DNA from: Salinicoccus sp. RF5
GTDB lineage: Bacteria > Bacillota > Bacilli > Staphylococcales > Salinicoccaceae
DNA length: 64,000 nucleotides
NCBI RefSeq assembly: GCF_020786625.1
Contig: NZ_JAJGRC010000003.1
Coordinates: 62,001-126,000, forward strand
Direction: 5' to 3'
Both the position numbers and the translations under genes were made by a program. Of the stretch, positions 35,363 through 43,859 are shown piece after piece. Every line of letters begins with the position of its first letter. The stretch's first letter is position 1. Under the pieces are notes generated by a model, which ran no database searches, was not told the origin of the DNA, and saw only the letters and a program-made list of their open reading frames with translations.

Positions 35363-35386
35363 CCCCCTCATACCGAGGGGGTTTTT
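35363..35386 (+). terminator. Terminator after the SDR remnant
   Basis: CCCCCTC/GAGGGGG stem, 5-base loop, followed by TTTTT. Confidence 0.85.
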
Positions 35387-35539
35387 CATTAGTCTTTTCA
35401 TATGCCGGGGGATTTCCAGTGGATGCCCCGAAACTTGTCCAAGATACTTGATGGCCGTCAATTTTTATTTCGCGTGCTGCCTCTATAATTATAAGTAACA
35501 GGAGGCACGGATTTAAAATTAAAGGAAGAGGTGGCACTT

Positions 35540-37435
35540 ATGAGCAAGTGGTTCAACAGGCATCTGAATCAATTGATGTACATTTCAGGCGCATTGATCG
35601 TAATCGGCATACTGGCCAAAATACTCGGCTACAGTGAAGTCACAAATATCACTTTCATCGTCGCAACAGTCGTTGCAATCGGCCCAATCATCAACAAGGC
35701 ATGGATGGCACTCACAATGAAGAGCTTCAGCATCGAACTCCTCATCACCATCGCAGTCATCGGCGCGATGTTCATCCAGGAGTATACGGAAGCGGCAATC
35801 GTCACGTTCCTGTTCCTTTTCGGGGCATACCTCGAAAAACGGACACTGAACAAGACGCGGAGCTCCATCCAGTCCCTGGTGGATATGGCGCCGGCAACGG
35901 CAACGGTCATACGGGATGGCAAAGAGATGGAACTCGATGTGGATGAAGTGGAGGCCGGTGACCATGTCATCGTGCGGCCGGGCGGCAAAGTGCCGGTCGA
36001 CGGTACAATCCTGAGCGGGCAGGCCCACATCAACGAAGCAGCAATTACAGGAGAATCCAACCTGCGGTTCAAGGCTGAAGACGCGGAGGTCTTCAGCGGC
36101 AGTGTGCTGGACAGCGGATACATTGAACTGACAGCAACGAAAGTCGGGGAGGACACGACCTTCTCCAAAATCATAGAGTTGGTCGAGGAGGCGCAGGAGC
36201 GGAAGAGCGGCACAGAGAAGTTCCTCAACACATTTGCCCAATACTACACACCAGCCATCGTCGTACTCGCCATCGTCGTCTATTTCCTTACACGGAACCT
36301 GCATCTTTCCATCACGTTCCTCGTCATCGCGTGCCCGGGCGCACTCATCATCGGTGCACCGGTCGCCTATGTGGCAGGCATCGGCAACGGCGCGAAGAAC
36401 GGCGCACTCATCAAGGGCGGGGAAGTCATCGACAACTTCGCGAAAGTCGATACGGTCATCTTTGATAAGACCGGGACACTGACGGAAGGCAGTCCGACCG
36501 TCACAGACATCACGATATTCGATGATACAGATGTAGAAAACTTCCTGAGACAGGTGGCGAACGTCGAAATGGTCAGTGAGCACCACCTTGGGCAGACCAT
36601 CGTCAAGGAAGCGAAATCGAAATCCATCGCTGTGGACAAAAGCACTGTCGAAGACGCGGAAGCCATCAAGGGTAAAGGCGTAAGCGGCATATTCGAAGGT
36701 GCGGAATATATCATCGGCAACAAAAAGCTGATGGAAGACCATAATATTGAACTCGATGTGGAGACTGAAGAAAAGTATATCGACCGGCAGAAGGCAGGCA
36801 ACACCGCAATATTCGTCGCTCGAGACAACGGGATCGTCGGCATCGTCTCCATCATGGACAAGATCAGGCAGGATGCGTTCACTGCCATCCAGACACTCAA
36901 GGACAAGGGCGTCGGGTCACTCATCATGCTGACGGGGGACAACTACCACTCGGCGAAGAAGGTCAGCGACATCCTTGGACTGGACGACTTCCACGCAGAA
37001 CTCATGCCTGACGACAAGATGAAGTATATCGAAGATGAGAAGGAGCACGGCCGCAAGGTGATGATGGTCGGGGACGGCATCAATGATGCACCTGCACTTG
37101 CATTCGCAGACGTCGGCATTGCCATGGGACATGGCGGCACGGACATCGCAATGGAAACTGCGGACGTCGTGCTCATGGGCTCCAGGATGGAACAGCTGGC
37201 ACACGGGTTCACAATATCCAAAATGACCTACAGGGTCATGCTGCAGAACACAGCCATTGCACTGCTCACTGTTGGCCTCCTGCTTGGTGGCGTACTGTAC
37301 GGCTATATCCATCTCGCCAGCGGCATGCTGATCCATGAAGTGAGCATCCTGCTCGTCATCCTGAATGCAATGCGGCTCAGGAAGATCAAGGAACATGTAC
37401 CGAAGGAGAGGAAACTGCAGGAACGCTACAGTTAG
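35540..37435 (+). CDS. P1B-type heavy metal ATPase with CPG and HH motifs
   Basis: 631 aa. There is no N-terminal metal-binding HMA domain; the protein starts with membrane helices. The actuator motif is AAITGESN, the phosphorylation site DKTGT at Asp309, and the hinge GDGINDAPALAFADVGIAMG. The metal-site motif in the sixth TM reads ACPGAL (Cys265-Pro-Gly) instead of CPC. The N-domain His-Pro pair reads SEHHLG (His348-His349). Both differ from Cu, Zn and Cd pumps, so the ion is uncertain. AAGAGGTGG precedes ATG 35540. A TATAAT lies at 35484. Confidence 0.8.
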   Translation: MSKWFNRHLNQLMYISGALIVIGILAKILGYSEVTNITFIVATVVAIGPIINKAWMALTMKSFSIELLITIAVIGAMFIQEYTEAAIVTFLFLFGAYLEKRTLNKTRSSIQSLVDMAPATATVIRDGKEMELDVDEVEAGDHVIVRPGGKVPVDGTILSGQAHINEAAITGESNLRFKAEDAEVFSGSVLDSGYIELTATKVGEDTTFSKIIELVEEAQERKSGTEKFLNTFAQYYTPAIVVLAIVVYFLTRNLHLSITFLVIACPGALIIGAPVAYVAGIGNGAKNGALIKGGEVIDNFAKVDTVIFDKTGTLTEGSPTVTDITIFDDTDVENFLRQVANVEMVSEHHLGQTIVKEAKSKSIAVDKSTVEDAEAIKGKGVSGIFEGAEYIIGNKKLMEDHNIELDVETEEKYIDRQKAGNTAIFVARDNGIVGIVSIMDKIRQDAFTAIQTLKDKGVGSLIMLTGDNYHSAKKVSDILGLDDFHAELMPDDKMKYIEDEKEHGRKVMMVGDGINDAPALAFADVGIAMGHGGTDIAMETADVVLMGSRMEQLAHGFTISKMTYRVMLQNTAIALLTVGLLLGGVLYGYIHLASGMLIHEVSILLVILNAMRLRKIKEHVPKERKLQERYS

Positions 37436-37447
37436 AGTAGAAGAATC

Positions 37448-37485
37448 AAGCGCGCTGCTCCCGGAATTCCGAGAACAGTGCGCTT
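37448..37485 (+). terminator. Terminator after the P1B ATPase
   Basis: AAGCGCGCTG pairs with CAGTGCGCTT (one G-T). The T-tract is short. Confidence 0.55.
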
Positions 37486-37594
37486 CTGCGTTCTACAGCT
37501 ATCCTGGAATGCACCTGAAATTTATTGTACAACTCATCTCAAGCTGTAATCCATTAGGGAAAGGGTATAATAATAGTAACAGGAGGCGGTTTTT

Positions 37595-37753
37595 ATGTTT
37601 GCCATTGAGTCAAAAACCAACAGGCAAATCGCACACAACTTGGCGTTGGAGGGCATGGAAGTCTCTAAAGAACAGCAGAAATTAATTTTGGAAGCAATTA
37701 ATTCAAATAGAGAAATCACTAACGAATTAATTCGTAAAATTGCATCAAAATGA
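37595..37753 (+). CDS. VbhA-like antitoxin of a Fic toxin
   Basis: 52 aa. It contains the antitoxin helix NLALEGMEVSKEQQ, where the Glu-Gly pair (residues 19-20) matches the inhibitory (S/T)xxxE(G/N) motif of class I Fic antitoxins; the first position is Asn rather than Ser/Thr. A second helix, INSNREITNELIRKI, fits the VbhA tail. AGGAGG stands 8 bp before the ATG. The stop overlaps the Fic start by four bases. Too small for most gene callers. The inhibitory Glu is expected to block ATP positioning in the Fic active site. Confidence 0.8.
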   Translation: MFAIESKTNRQIAHNLALEGMEVSKEQQKLILEAINSNREITNELIRKIASK

Positions 37754-38283
37754 TGAAGTATAATACACATGATCAAGATGAGTATCTGTTGCAGTCGAAC
37801 CTCCTAGGGGCGGAGAGCACAGATGAACTGGAGCAACTCGAAAGGGTTGCTTTTTATATATCTGCTTCAAGATTAGAAAAGAAGGGTTTCGATTTCCTGT
37901 TGCCTGTTTCTGCTGATTCCATTAGAGAGTTACATCGCTTTTTATTTAAGGATATCTATCGTTTTGCAGGTGAAATAAGAAGTGTCACTCTAATGAAAGA
38001 TCAAACAAGGTTTTGTGAACCTGGCTATATAGAAGATCAACTCAAAGAAATTTTTCGGGAATTAAATTTTGAAGGAAATTGGAATTCATTGGAGCAGGCA
38101 GCTAAGCGTTTAGCCTATTTTAAGACGGAGTTGCATATGATACATCCGTTTCGTGAAGGAAATGGAAGAACCATCAGACTTATCATTAGAGAAATTGCCA
38201 AGTCTAAAGGCTACGTATGGCATTTTGAAACTTTAGACAGGGCGGAATATCTAGAAGCGATGGTCTGTCTCTTCACAGATTGA
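37750..38283 (+). CDS. Fic domain toxin (AMP-transferase)
   Basis: 177 aa, single Fic domain. The active loop is HPFREGNGRTIR with His132, a complete match to the HxFx(D/E)GNGRxxR motif for AMP transfer from ATP. The preceding beta-hairpin (flap) is seen in EIRSVTLMKDQTRFCEP. Targets of class I toxins of this size are often topoisomerases or other proteins. The gene and its antitoxin are visibly AT-richer than the surrounding genes, which suggests transfer. It appears intact, unlike the Doc toxin 3 kb upstream. Confidence 0.85.
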   Translation: MMKYNTHDQDEYLLQSNLLGAESTDELEQLERVAFYISASRLEKKGFDFLLPVSADSIRELHRFLFKDIYRFAGEIRSVTLMKDQTRFCEPGYIEDQLKEIFRELNFEGNWNSLEQAAKRLAYFKTELHMIHPFREGNGRTIRLIIREIAKSKGYVWHFETLDRAEYLEAMVCLFTD

Positions 38284-38444
38284 CACTTCTTCTTTAGAGA
38301 AATTATTTTTAAAGTCATTAAGTTTCCTGGATCAAAATGAGCTGCATTGAGAACCGTCCTGAATAAACTTCTTCTTGGATAGGATAATTCTCTGCCCATA
38401 GTTCTAATCCTTTGATGATGAGGTGATATTTTTATCACTGCAGG

Positions 38445-38867
38445 CTATAATCTTTTCTCGACAACCAGCTTATAGGTATTGAAGAAGAGGGAAGTGATGC
38501 CAACAACAATGAAGGCAATGGCCAGCAACAACCGCAGTAGCCCTGCCCATTCATGGTCATATGGTGCACCAGTGACGAGGATATAAATATTGGCTGAAAG
38601 GAAATAAAGGAGTGTGATGACAAAAAGCAAATGTGTCACCTTGCTCAAAGTGGTCCTCCTTATCGTAATGACATCCCCTTGTCTCACACGAACCTGGTCA
38701 CTTCTATTCAGCGACTCCACATATTTCAAAGTTCCTTCTGACACCGGGATTGATACGACTTTCTCTTGAAAACCAGAAAGCGAAGTTATCATATCTCCAT
38801 TAAACTCCAGAGGGATGGGTGTGAGGGCACCGAGTATCCCAGTCCTTCTCTTTACGGTAATCTCCAT
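38445..38867 (-). CDS. Membrane protein of unknown function
   Basis: 140 aa. Residues 1-75 are soluble with a beta-rich character (EITVKRRTGILGALTPIPLEF, then VRVRQGDVITIRR). Two TM segments follow at about 78-98 and 108-128, with a short basic tail VVEKRL. No motif that I recognise. A start at ATG 38867 follows AGTGGATACC, a poor ribosome binding site. About 160 bp of AT-rich, unassigned sequence lies between this gene and the Fic gene. Confidence 0.55.
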   Translation of the reverse strand: MEITVKRRTGILGALTPIPLEFNGDMITSLSGFQEKVVSIPVSEGTLKYVESLNRSDQVRVRQGDVITIRRTTLSKVTHLLFVITLLYFLSANIYILVTGAPYDHEWAGLLRLLLAIAFIVVGITSLFFNTYKLVVEKRL

Positions 38868-38989
38868 AAGGTATCCACTCCTTTACCGTACAGGTTACCA
38901 CACAAAAATTAAGCTTCAAATCAACAAGGAAATATGGATGGCAATGAAGCTACACTTGATTTTTGGATGTCGGATCAAAGGGAGTATAT

Positions 38990-39021
38990 AAAAAAAGAAA
39001 CCGGACAACCTGTCCGGTTTC
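38990..39021 (-). terminator. Terminator of the alcohol dehydrogenase gene
   Basis: Perfect stem GAAACCGGACA/TGTCCGGTTTC with loop ACC. On the minus strand it is followed by six T. Confidence 0.9.
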
Positions 39022-39031
39022 AAGCATATGA

Positions 39032-39988
39032 TTAAGGTTCATCGTATACGGCGACCAATCGCCCTTGAACTTCACCGCGGTGGAGTCTATTGATTCCTTC
39101 AGGAATTTCATCGAAGGTGATTTCAGAGAGTTTAGGGGAGAGCCCACCTGTTGCCATCAGTTCATAGATGGCTGCGATATCTTCCTTGTCTCCACCTACT
39201 GATGACAGAAGTTGTTTCCTGTTCACGATGAAATCTGTTACATTGATCGTCGTCTGGAGTTTACCCATGCCGACGAGTATGACTGTCCCTCCCGGCTTTA
39301 CCGTCTCCAAAGCCTTGGAAGTGGTGACGTCAAATCCAGCATAATCCACTACAAGGTCGAGTTCCTTATCGGCCAGTTCTGAGATATCGGAAACCACTTC
39401 TTTGGCGCCGATTTTCTTGGCCAGTTCCTGTGCCTTTTCAGAAGTATCTACTGCATAGATATCCTCGATGCCTTTTGCGACAGCTGCCTGCAGGGCAAAC
39501 TGGCCAAGTCCCCCGATACCGATCAGTGCAATTTTCATGCCCTTTTCCGCCTTGCCTCTGTTGAAGAGTGCATGGTAGGAAGTCATTCCGGCATCTGTGG
39601 CCGAAGCTGCTTCTTTGATGGATAATTCATCAGGTACCGGCACCAGGTCTGAAGCAGGGGCATGGATATGGGTACCGAAGCCACCGTCATATGCGTAACC
39701 GGGAGCCAGACCTGATGGGCCGGTTGGACAAATGGCTACACGGTCGCCTTCCTTGAAATCCGTGACGCCTTCACCGACTTCGATGATGGTCCCTGCGTTC
39801 TCGTGCCCCATGATGACCGGAGCATTCATTAGAGACATCCAGCCCTCATCTTCCATCGTGCCCACATCAGAGTGGCAGAGGCCTACAGCCCCTGTTTTGA
39901 TGACTACATGGTCTTTCTCAGCTTTTGGGTTTTCCTTTTCGACCAATTCCAACGGTTCATGCGTTTTTGTGAATTGCCAACCTTTCAT
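39032..39988 (-). CDS. Zinc-type alcohol dehydrogenase family (MDR) protein
   Basis: 318 aa. Catalytic zinc residues Cys in GLCHSDVGT (about residue 37) and His-Glu in MGHENAG (about 60). The structural-zinc lobe with four cysteines is missing; its place has ICPTGPSGLAPGYAYDGGF. The NAD(P) motif is IGIGGLGQFALQAA. The class oxidises alcohols or reduces aldehydes; the reduced lobe resembles quinone/allyl-alcohol-type MDRs. AAAAAGGAGTG stands before the ATG. Monocistronic, with its own terminator. Confidence 0.85.
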   Translation of the reverse strand: MKGWQFTKTHEPLELVEKENPKAEKDHVVIKTGAVGLCHSDVGTMEDEGWMSLMNAPVIMGHENAGTIIEVGEGVTDFKEGDRVAICPTGPSGLAPGYAYDGGFGTHIHAPASDLVPVPDELSIKEAASATDAGMTSYHALFNRGKAEKGMKIALIGIGGLGQFALQAAVAKGIEDIYAVDTSEKAQELAKKIGAKEVVSDISELADKELDLVVDYAGFDVTTSKALETVKPGGTVILVGMGKLQTTINVTDFIVNRKQLLSSVGGDKEDIAAIYELMATGGLSPKLSEITFDEIPEGINRLHRGEVQGRLVAVYDEP

Positions 39989-40092
39989 TTAGAACACTCC
40001 TTTTTATGATCTGTCCTGATGAAGGACTCTACTACTTATAATTTTCCCTCGCTTCTTCTTCCTAAACCAGAGCACACATCGAACGAAAAAGT

Positions 40093-40118
40093 AAAAGGGA
40101 GTTTCTACACTCCCTTTT
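40093..40118. terminator. Terminator after the HMA protein gene
   Basis: AAAAGGGAGT/ACTCCCTTTT stem with a 6-base loop, usable in both directions. Confidence 0.8.
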
Positions 40119-40137
40119 CAATAGTTGATATGTGTTC

Positions 40138-40356
40138 CTAGCTGGATTTGACGCTCTCTACTTCGTAGCCGAGCTTTTCGACGAGTCCCCTGATTTCATC
40201 AGGGCTGATCTTGTTCTCGTCGTGTTCCACTTTAACCTTGCTGGAGTTGAACAGCACCTTCGCTGTGTCCACACCATCACTCTTGTTCAATGTGCCTTCA
40301 ATCTTCTTGATGCAGCTTGGGCAGGTGAATGTTTCCGTCTTAAGATTCGTCTTCAT
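40138..40356 (-). CDS. Small heavy-metal-associated (HMA) domain protein
   Basis: 72 aa, one ferredoxin-like HMA domain. The metal site is TCPSCIKKIEGTLN (CxxC, residues 12-15) instead of the usual MxCxxC of CopZ. Length and fold match a soluble metallochaperone for copper or another soft metal. A palindrome (40428-40443) lies about 70 bp upstream. GGAGAGGAAG precedes the ATG. It is about 2.7 kb from the P1B ATPase, the possible partner. Family is firm, metal is inferred. Confidence 0.8.
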   Translation of the reverse strand: MKTNLKTETFTCPSCIKKIEGTLNKSDGVDTAKVLFNSSKVKVEHDENKISPDEIRGLVEKLGYEVESVKSS

Positions 40357-40427
40357 AATGTTCTTCCTCTCCTTAGTAGTGTCTTCCTATCTCACTTACT
40401 ATTATGAGGCAAAAGAGGGAAATAAAA

Positions 40428-40443
40428 ATTGACGCACGTCAAT
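40428..40443. promoter_or_regulatory. Palindrome upstream of the HMA gene
   Basis: ATTGACGCACGTCAAT is a perfect two-fold repeat around CA. It includes a TTGACG that could be a -35 element. It may be an operator for the HMA gene on the minus strand or for the 40556 gene on the plus strand. Confidence 0.4.
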
Positions 40444-40555
40444 CCTTATGAAGAAATGGGGAGACTTCTTTAACGCTTTGGATATTATTGGTGAAATGGT
40501 ACAGAAGTGCGCTACAATGGCTTCAATCCGTGTTGATCGAAGAGGAGGATAATAT

Positions 40556-40831
40556 ATGGAAACCATACTTTTGAGTATACTAGCCATTCTCTTATTTATA
40601 GTATTTATACTGATGAGTAAAATAGACAGGCTGGAAGGCCGTCTGAAGAATACACAGCAGATGCTGGAGCAGATCGCAGCGCATTATGACATGCCTGAAA
40701 ACCCGGTCAATGATGAACTACGTCATCTCATTAATGAAGGGAAGGAAATCCAGGCGATCAAGCGTGCCCGGGAAGCCCTTGGTCTTTCGCTCATTGACGG
40801 CAAGCAGTATGTCGATAGGTTGAAAAGCTGA
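40556..40831 (+). CDS. Membrane-anchored protein with an L7/L12-like C-terminal domain
   Basis: 91 aa. A single TM helix (residues 4-21) is followed by a short coiled coil (RLEGRLKNTQQMLEQIAAHY). The last 38 residues (NEGKEIQAIKRAREALGLSL, DGKQYVDRL) resemble the ribosomal protein L7/L12 C-terminal domain. In the ribosome that fold recruits GTPase factors. Here it would face the cytosol from the membrane. Function unknown. GAGGAGGA stands before the ATG. Confidence 0.7.
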   Translation: METILLSILAILLFIVFILMSKIDRLEGRLKNTQQMLEQIAAHYDMPENPVNDELRHLINEGKEIQAIKRAREALGLSLIDGKQYVDRLKS

Positions 40832-40877
40832 TTAGTTCATAGCAGGGGAGGTAGCCACTATAGTTCAGACCCCAGTT

Positions 40878-42614
40878 CTAGCGGGCACCGCCGCCACCAC
40901 CGCCTCCGGCACCGGCACCGCCGCCCATGCCCGTGGAGCCTCCGCCACCTGAAGCAGCAGAGGAGTTGACTGAACTGAAGCCGCCCTGACCGAGGCCCTT
41001 CGACCAGCTTTGCGCTGTCAGATGCGAGCCGTAGTAGTAATGGATCATTACTGGATATGCTGCCTGATTCCCCTCATCCGGGGTCAGCTTGGACAGGTGT
41101 TTCCGAACGTCATCCCCTTCGCCGACGAGCAGGCTCCAGATGATGTGGCTCCTGTAGGTGTCGTCTGCGTAAACCCTGGCAGGGTCGTCTTTGAGGTAGT
41201 TTTTGTACTGCGAGAGCCGATCGAGCAGCTGTTGTCCTTTTTCTTTAGGGGCATCTATCGGAAACGGAACGCCCCACACCTTATCCTTGCCGAATTTGAA
41301 ATAGCGATGCGCCTCGAGCCAGCGCTTTGAATACTCGGTAAGCTCATCGGCTACGATGCCGACTGCCTTCGCATGCTTCTTCGACCACTTCCTCAATGCT
41401 TTTTCCTCAATGACACCTTCAGCATCCGCAGTATCGAGCATCATCCTCCATAACAGCGGTTCATAGCTGCCCTCGAGATCATTGTGCTTGAGCTGTTCGC
41501 TTACTTCCTTGAAGGAATAGGAATACCCCTCCATCATTTCCTGATAGTCATGGATGATGATTTTAGGCGTTCCTTCATCAAGCTTCTGGCGTTCCTTCCG
41601 CTCGACTTCAATCGTAATCCTGCCTTCGTCCATCCATTTCATCAAGTATGCCTGGAATATATCCTCAAAGTAGCTCATTTTCAGGTGTCTAAGTACATAT
41701 GCGATTCCTGCAAAATCTTCAATCTCAGGCGGCGTTTTGGCTTCAAGTCCTTTATTCCTACGTTTGATATGATATGCAGAATCCACATGTCCAGCCTGTT
41801 TCTGCCTTCTGCCATACTGTGTAAAGAATGTGATGACTGCTGTCAACGCCACGCCGATTGCACCGATGATTGCAGCAATGGTCCCGCCGCTGAGGCTGCC
41901 GTCATCGTAGATTGAGCCGTCCATGGCCGCTGCCGCCTCCTCTTCGAGCGTCCCGTCATCCGTTGAGTCCGTATTGAACGTCCCTTCAGGAAAATGCATC
42001 AGCAGCACGACATCATTGCCGCTCGTCAATGTCTCCCCGGCAGTCCAGCGGATGCCGTCCTCGACCGCAACGATGTCCCCTTCAAAGCCGAATCCCCAGA
42101 AGCGGATGTCTTCATCATTGAGCGGGACATCCGATGTCACATCCATTATGAAATTATCCGTCGGCAGCCCGGTGAATGTATCGAAGTTCCAGTAGAGTGA
42201 CTGGCCGTCCTCCAGATTGCGCACCGCATTTTCCAGGGTGTAGTTCACGACATACGTCTGTTCACCGTAGTCGCCGATCCCCCAGACGAGCTCTGTCCCG
42301 TCATCGGTATCGATCATACCGTACCGGCCCGCCTTCTCTTCGAGGCCTGCATCCATATCCCAGTCCTCTTCTTCCGTAAAGCCTTCGACGGAGAAATCTG
42401 TGACTTCGACTTCGCCCATATCATCATCGTCGAACACCATATAATTCTCCGTGCCCTCCGTCATATCGGCCTCCCGCGTCTCCGTCACCGTCACCGAACC
42501 GTCCGGATTGATCTCCACTTCCATATGCATATTGGTGATCTCGTTCGCTTCAGCGTCCATACTGAGCATCAGCACTGCTGCGAAAGTGACCCAAATTCCC
42601 AGAATGTATTTCAT
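40878..42614 (-). CDS. DUF2207 domain membrane protein with Gly-rich tail
   Basis: 578 aa. A signal peptide (ILGIWVTFAAVLMLSMDAEA) precedes an extracytoplasmic beta-rich domain to about residue 240, with VEINPDGSVTVTET at the start as typical for DUF2207. One TM segment near 255 (GTIAAIIGAIGVALTAVITFF) follows. The cytosolic part is helical, with TPPEIEDFAGIAYVLRHL. The tail ends in SGGGGSTGMGGGAG and further Gly runs. In homologues the Gly-rich C-terminus follows two TMs; here a second TM is not clear. Start at ATG 42614, behind GAGGG; the longer frame to 42662 has no ribosome site. Function unknown. Confidence 0.8.
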   Translation of the reverse strand: MKYILGIWVTFAAVLMLSMDAEANEITNMHMEVEINPDGSVTVTETREADMTEGTENYMVFDDDDMGEVEVTDFSVEGFTEEEDWDMDAGLEEKAGRYGMIDTDDGTELVWGIGDYGEQTYVVNYTLENAVRNLEDGQSLYWNFDTFTGLPTDNFIMDVTSDVPLNDEDIRFWGFGFEGDIVAVEDGIRWTAGETLTSGNDVVLLMHFPEGTFNTDSTDDGTLEEEAAAAMDGSIYDDGSLSGGTIAAIIGAIGVALTAVITFFTQYGRRQKQAGHVDSAYHIKRRNKGLEAKTPPEIEDFAGIAYVLRHLKMSYFEDIFQAYLMKWMDEGRITIEVERKERQKLDEGTPKIIIHDYQEMMEGYSYSFKEVSEQLKHNDLEGSYEPLLWRMMLDTADAEGVIEEKALRKWSKKHAKAVGIVADELTEYSKRWLEAHRYFKFGKDKVWGVPFPIDAPKEKGQQLLDRLSQYKNYLKDDPARVYADDTYRSHIIWSLLVGEGDDVRKHLSKLTPDEGNQAAYPVMIHYYYGSHLTAQSWSKGLGQGGFSSVNSSAASGGGGSTGMGGGAGAGGGGGGGAR

Positions 42615-42963
42615 ATTCCAACCCTCTTTCATTAAACCAATATTAAATGTCCTTCTTTCCATTATTCCACTTTATGCTAAAAAAATGAAATACTATCACA
42701 TGAAGTTACGTTATTATTAATTCCGTTCTTCTCATTCATTTATAGTGAACCAATCAGAGCCGCTTAAAGAATTTAAAATAAAAGGTGTGTTGCAAGATGA
42801 TTAAGCGGTTTGGAGGAGAACAGAAATATCCGGTTGGGAAGTATATGATACCGGTCATGGAAAAAATCCACATGGGAACGTCATTTCCTTTTATACTTAA
42901 GACATGAAGCAGCAGTGGAAGATGAAAAGGTCTATGAGCATTCACCAAGAAGGAGAGATGGGA
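42615..42963. other. Intergenic region, 349 bp
   Basis: Divergent promoter region of the DUF2207 and LytTR genes, AT-rich at 42650-42780. A short open frame at 42797-42907 (36 codons) has no homology that I recognise and is not called. I see no RNA gene or repeat in it. Confidence 0.5.
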
Positions 42964-43419
42964 ATGAGTGAGGACTACAGGGTCGAGTTGACGTTGGATG
43001 AAGAACTGGATGAGAATCACATCGTCATTCAATGCCGGTCTCAAACGCTCGGGGCAAGGATATTGTCGCACTTGAACAGTTTGGCCAGTGACAGGAGGAG
43101 ATTAGTGGTGAAACAGGCGGAGGAGTATGTGATGGTACAAAAATCGGAGATCATATTTGCTGAAGTGTATGGGAAAGAGCTGACATTGTACACGCAGGAG
43201 GAAGCACTGAAAACCTCGAAAACCCTCTCTTCACTGATGGGGGAACTATCGAAAGAAAAGTTCGTGCAAGTATCCAAATCCTCGGTGTTGAACATGGAGA
43301 TGATCCAGCGGGTCGAGCCTTCTTTTTCCGGGAACCTGGTTGCAAGGATGGCGAATGGTATGAAGGTGAGCATCTCAAGGAGATACGTACCCCAGTTGAA
43401 AAGTATGCTTGGAATATAG
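42964..43419 (+). CDS. LytTR domain DNA-binding regulator
   Basis: 151 aa. The LytTR domain occupies about residues 55-150: VVKQAEEYVMVQKSEIIFAE, TLYTQEEAL, SSLMGEL, FVQVSKSSVLNMEMIQRVE and VSISRRYVPQLK. There is no response-regulator receiver domain. This is the short stand-alone form that forms two-gene operons with a DUF3021 membrane protein, as here. It may regulate its own operon or membrane stress genes. The start ATG 42964 is preferred, with AAGGAG 9 bp upstream. Confidence 0.85.
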   Translation: MSEDYRVELTLDEELDENHIVIQCRSQTLGARILSHLNSLASDRRRLVVKQAEEYVMVQKSEIIFAEVYGKELTLYTQEEALKTSKTLSSLMGELSKEKFVQVSKSSVLNMEMIQRVEPSFSGNLVARMANGMKVSISRRYVPQLKSMLGI

Positions 43420-43427
43420 GAGGGGAA

Positions 43428-43820
43428 ATGATGACAATTTTAAATCTCATGAGGTTTATCATGCGGGCGCTCATGATCGGAAGTTTCATGTACAGCGTCA
43501 ATATCGCTTTCGGTCACGCATCACAAGGTAGTGCAGAAGTTATCAGCGTGTGGGTCGCTTCAGCTGCGATCGGCGCAGTCTCAGTGCTCTACACATTGAA
43601 TGTTCCTGAAATGATTTGCGTATCGGCACAGGTGGCAGTCGGGCTGATCGGATTTACAGCAGCGGCGGTCTTCAATGGATGGATCGGAATGTCGACGGGT
43701 GAAATGATCGGATTTGCTTTGGTGACATTTGTTCTGATGATGATCATCATCGGGGTTCAATATGTCTTTGCAATCCTTGACTCGAAGAAGATCAATGAGA
43801 GGCTGGACCGGAGCGAATGA
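43428..43820 (+). CDS. DUF3021 membrane protein
   Basis: 130 aa, four TM segments (residues 10-28, 38-58, 65-85, 92-115). Signature is the conserved small-residue TM pattern VSVLYTLNVPEMICVSAQVAVGL at the third segment (given in part). The gene follows the LytTR gene by 8 bp with GGAGGGG at the junction. It belongs to the LytTR-DUF3021 pair and probably controls activity of the regulator at the membrane, as inferred for related pairs. Confidence 0.8.
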   Translation: MMTILNLMRFIMRALMIGSFMYSVNIAFGHASQGSAEVISVWVASAAIGAVSVLYTLNVPEMICVSAQVAVGLIGFTAAAVFNGWIGMSTGEMIGFALVTFVLMMIIIGVQYVFAILDSKKINERLDRSE

Positions 43821-43859
43821 TTCAGAGTTGGCATTTTGAAAATTCATGATTTAAGTGTA

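Noticed and set aside
35585-36742. 385-codon minus-strand open frame inside the P1B ATPase gene
   Set aside because: Antisense to strongly conserved ATPase motifs.
42797-42907. 36-codon open frame upstream of the LytTR gene
   Set aside because: Short, no ribosome site, no similarity to known proteins.
42754-43071. 105-codon minus-strand open frame facing the LytTR gene
   Set aside because: Overlaps the LytTR coding sequence and has no family pattern.
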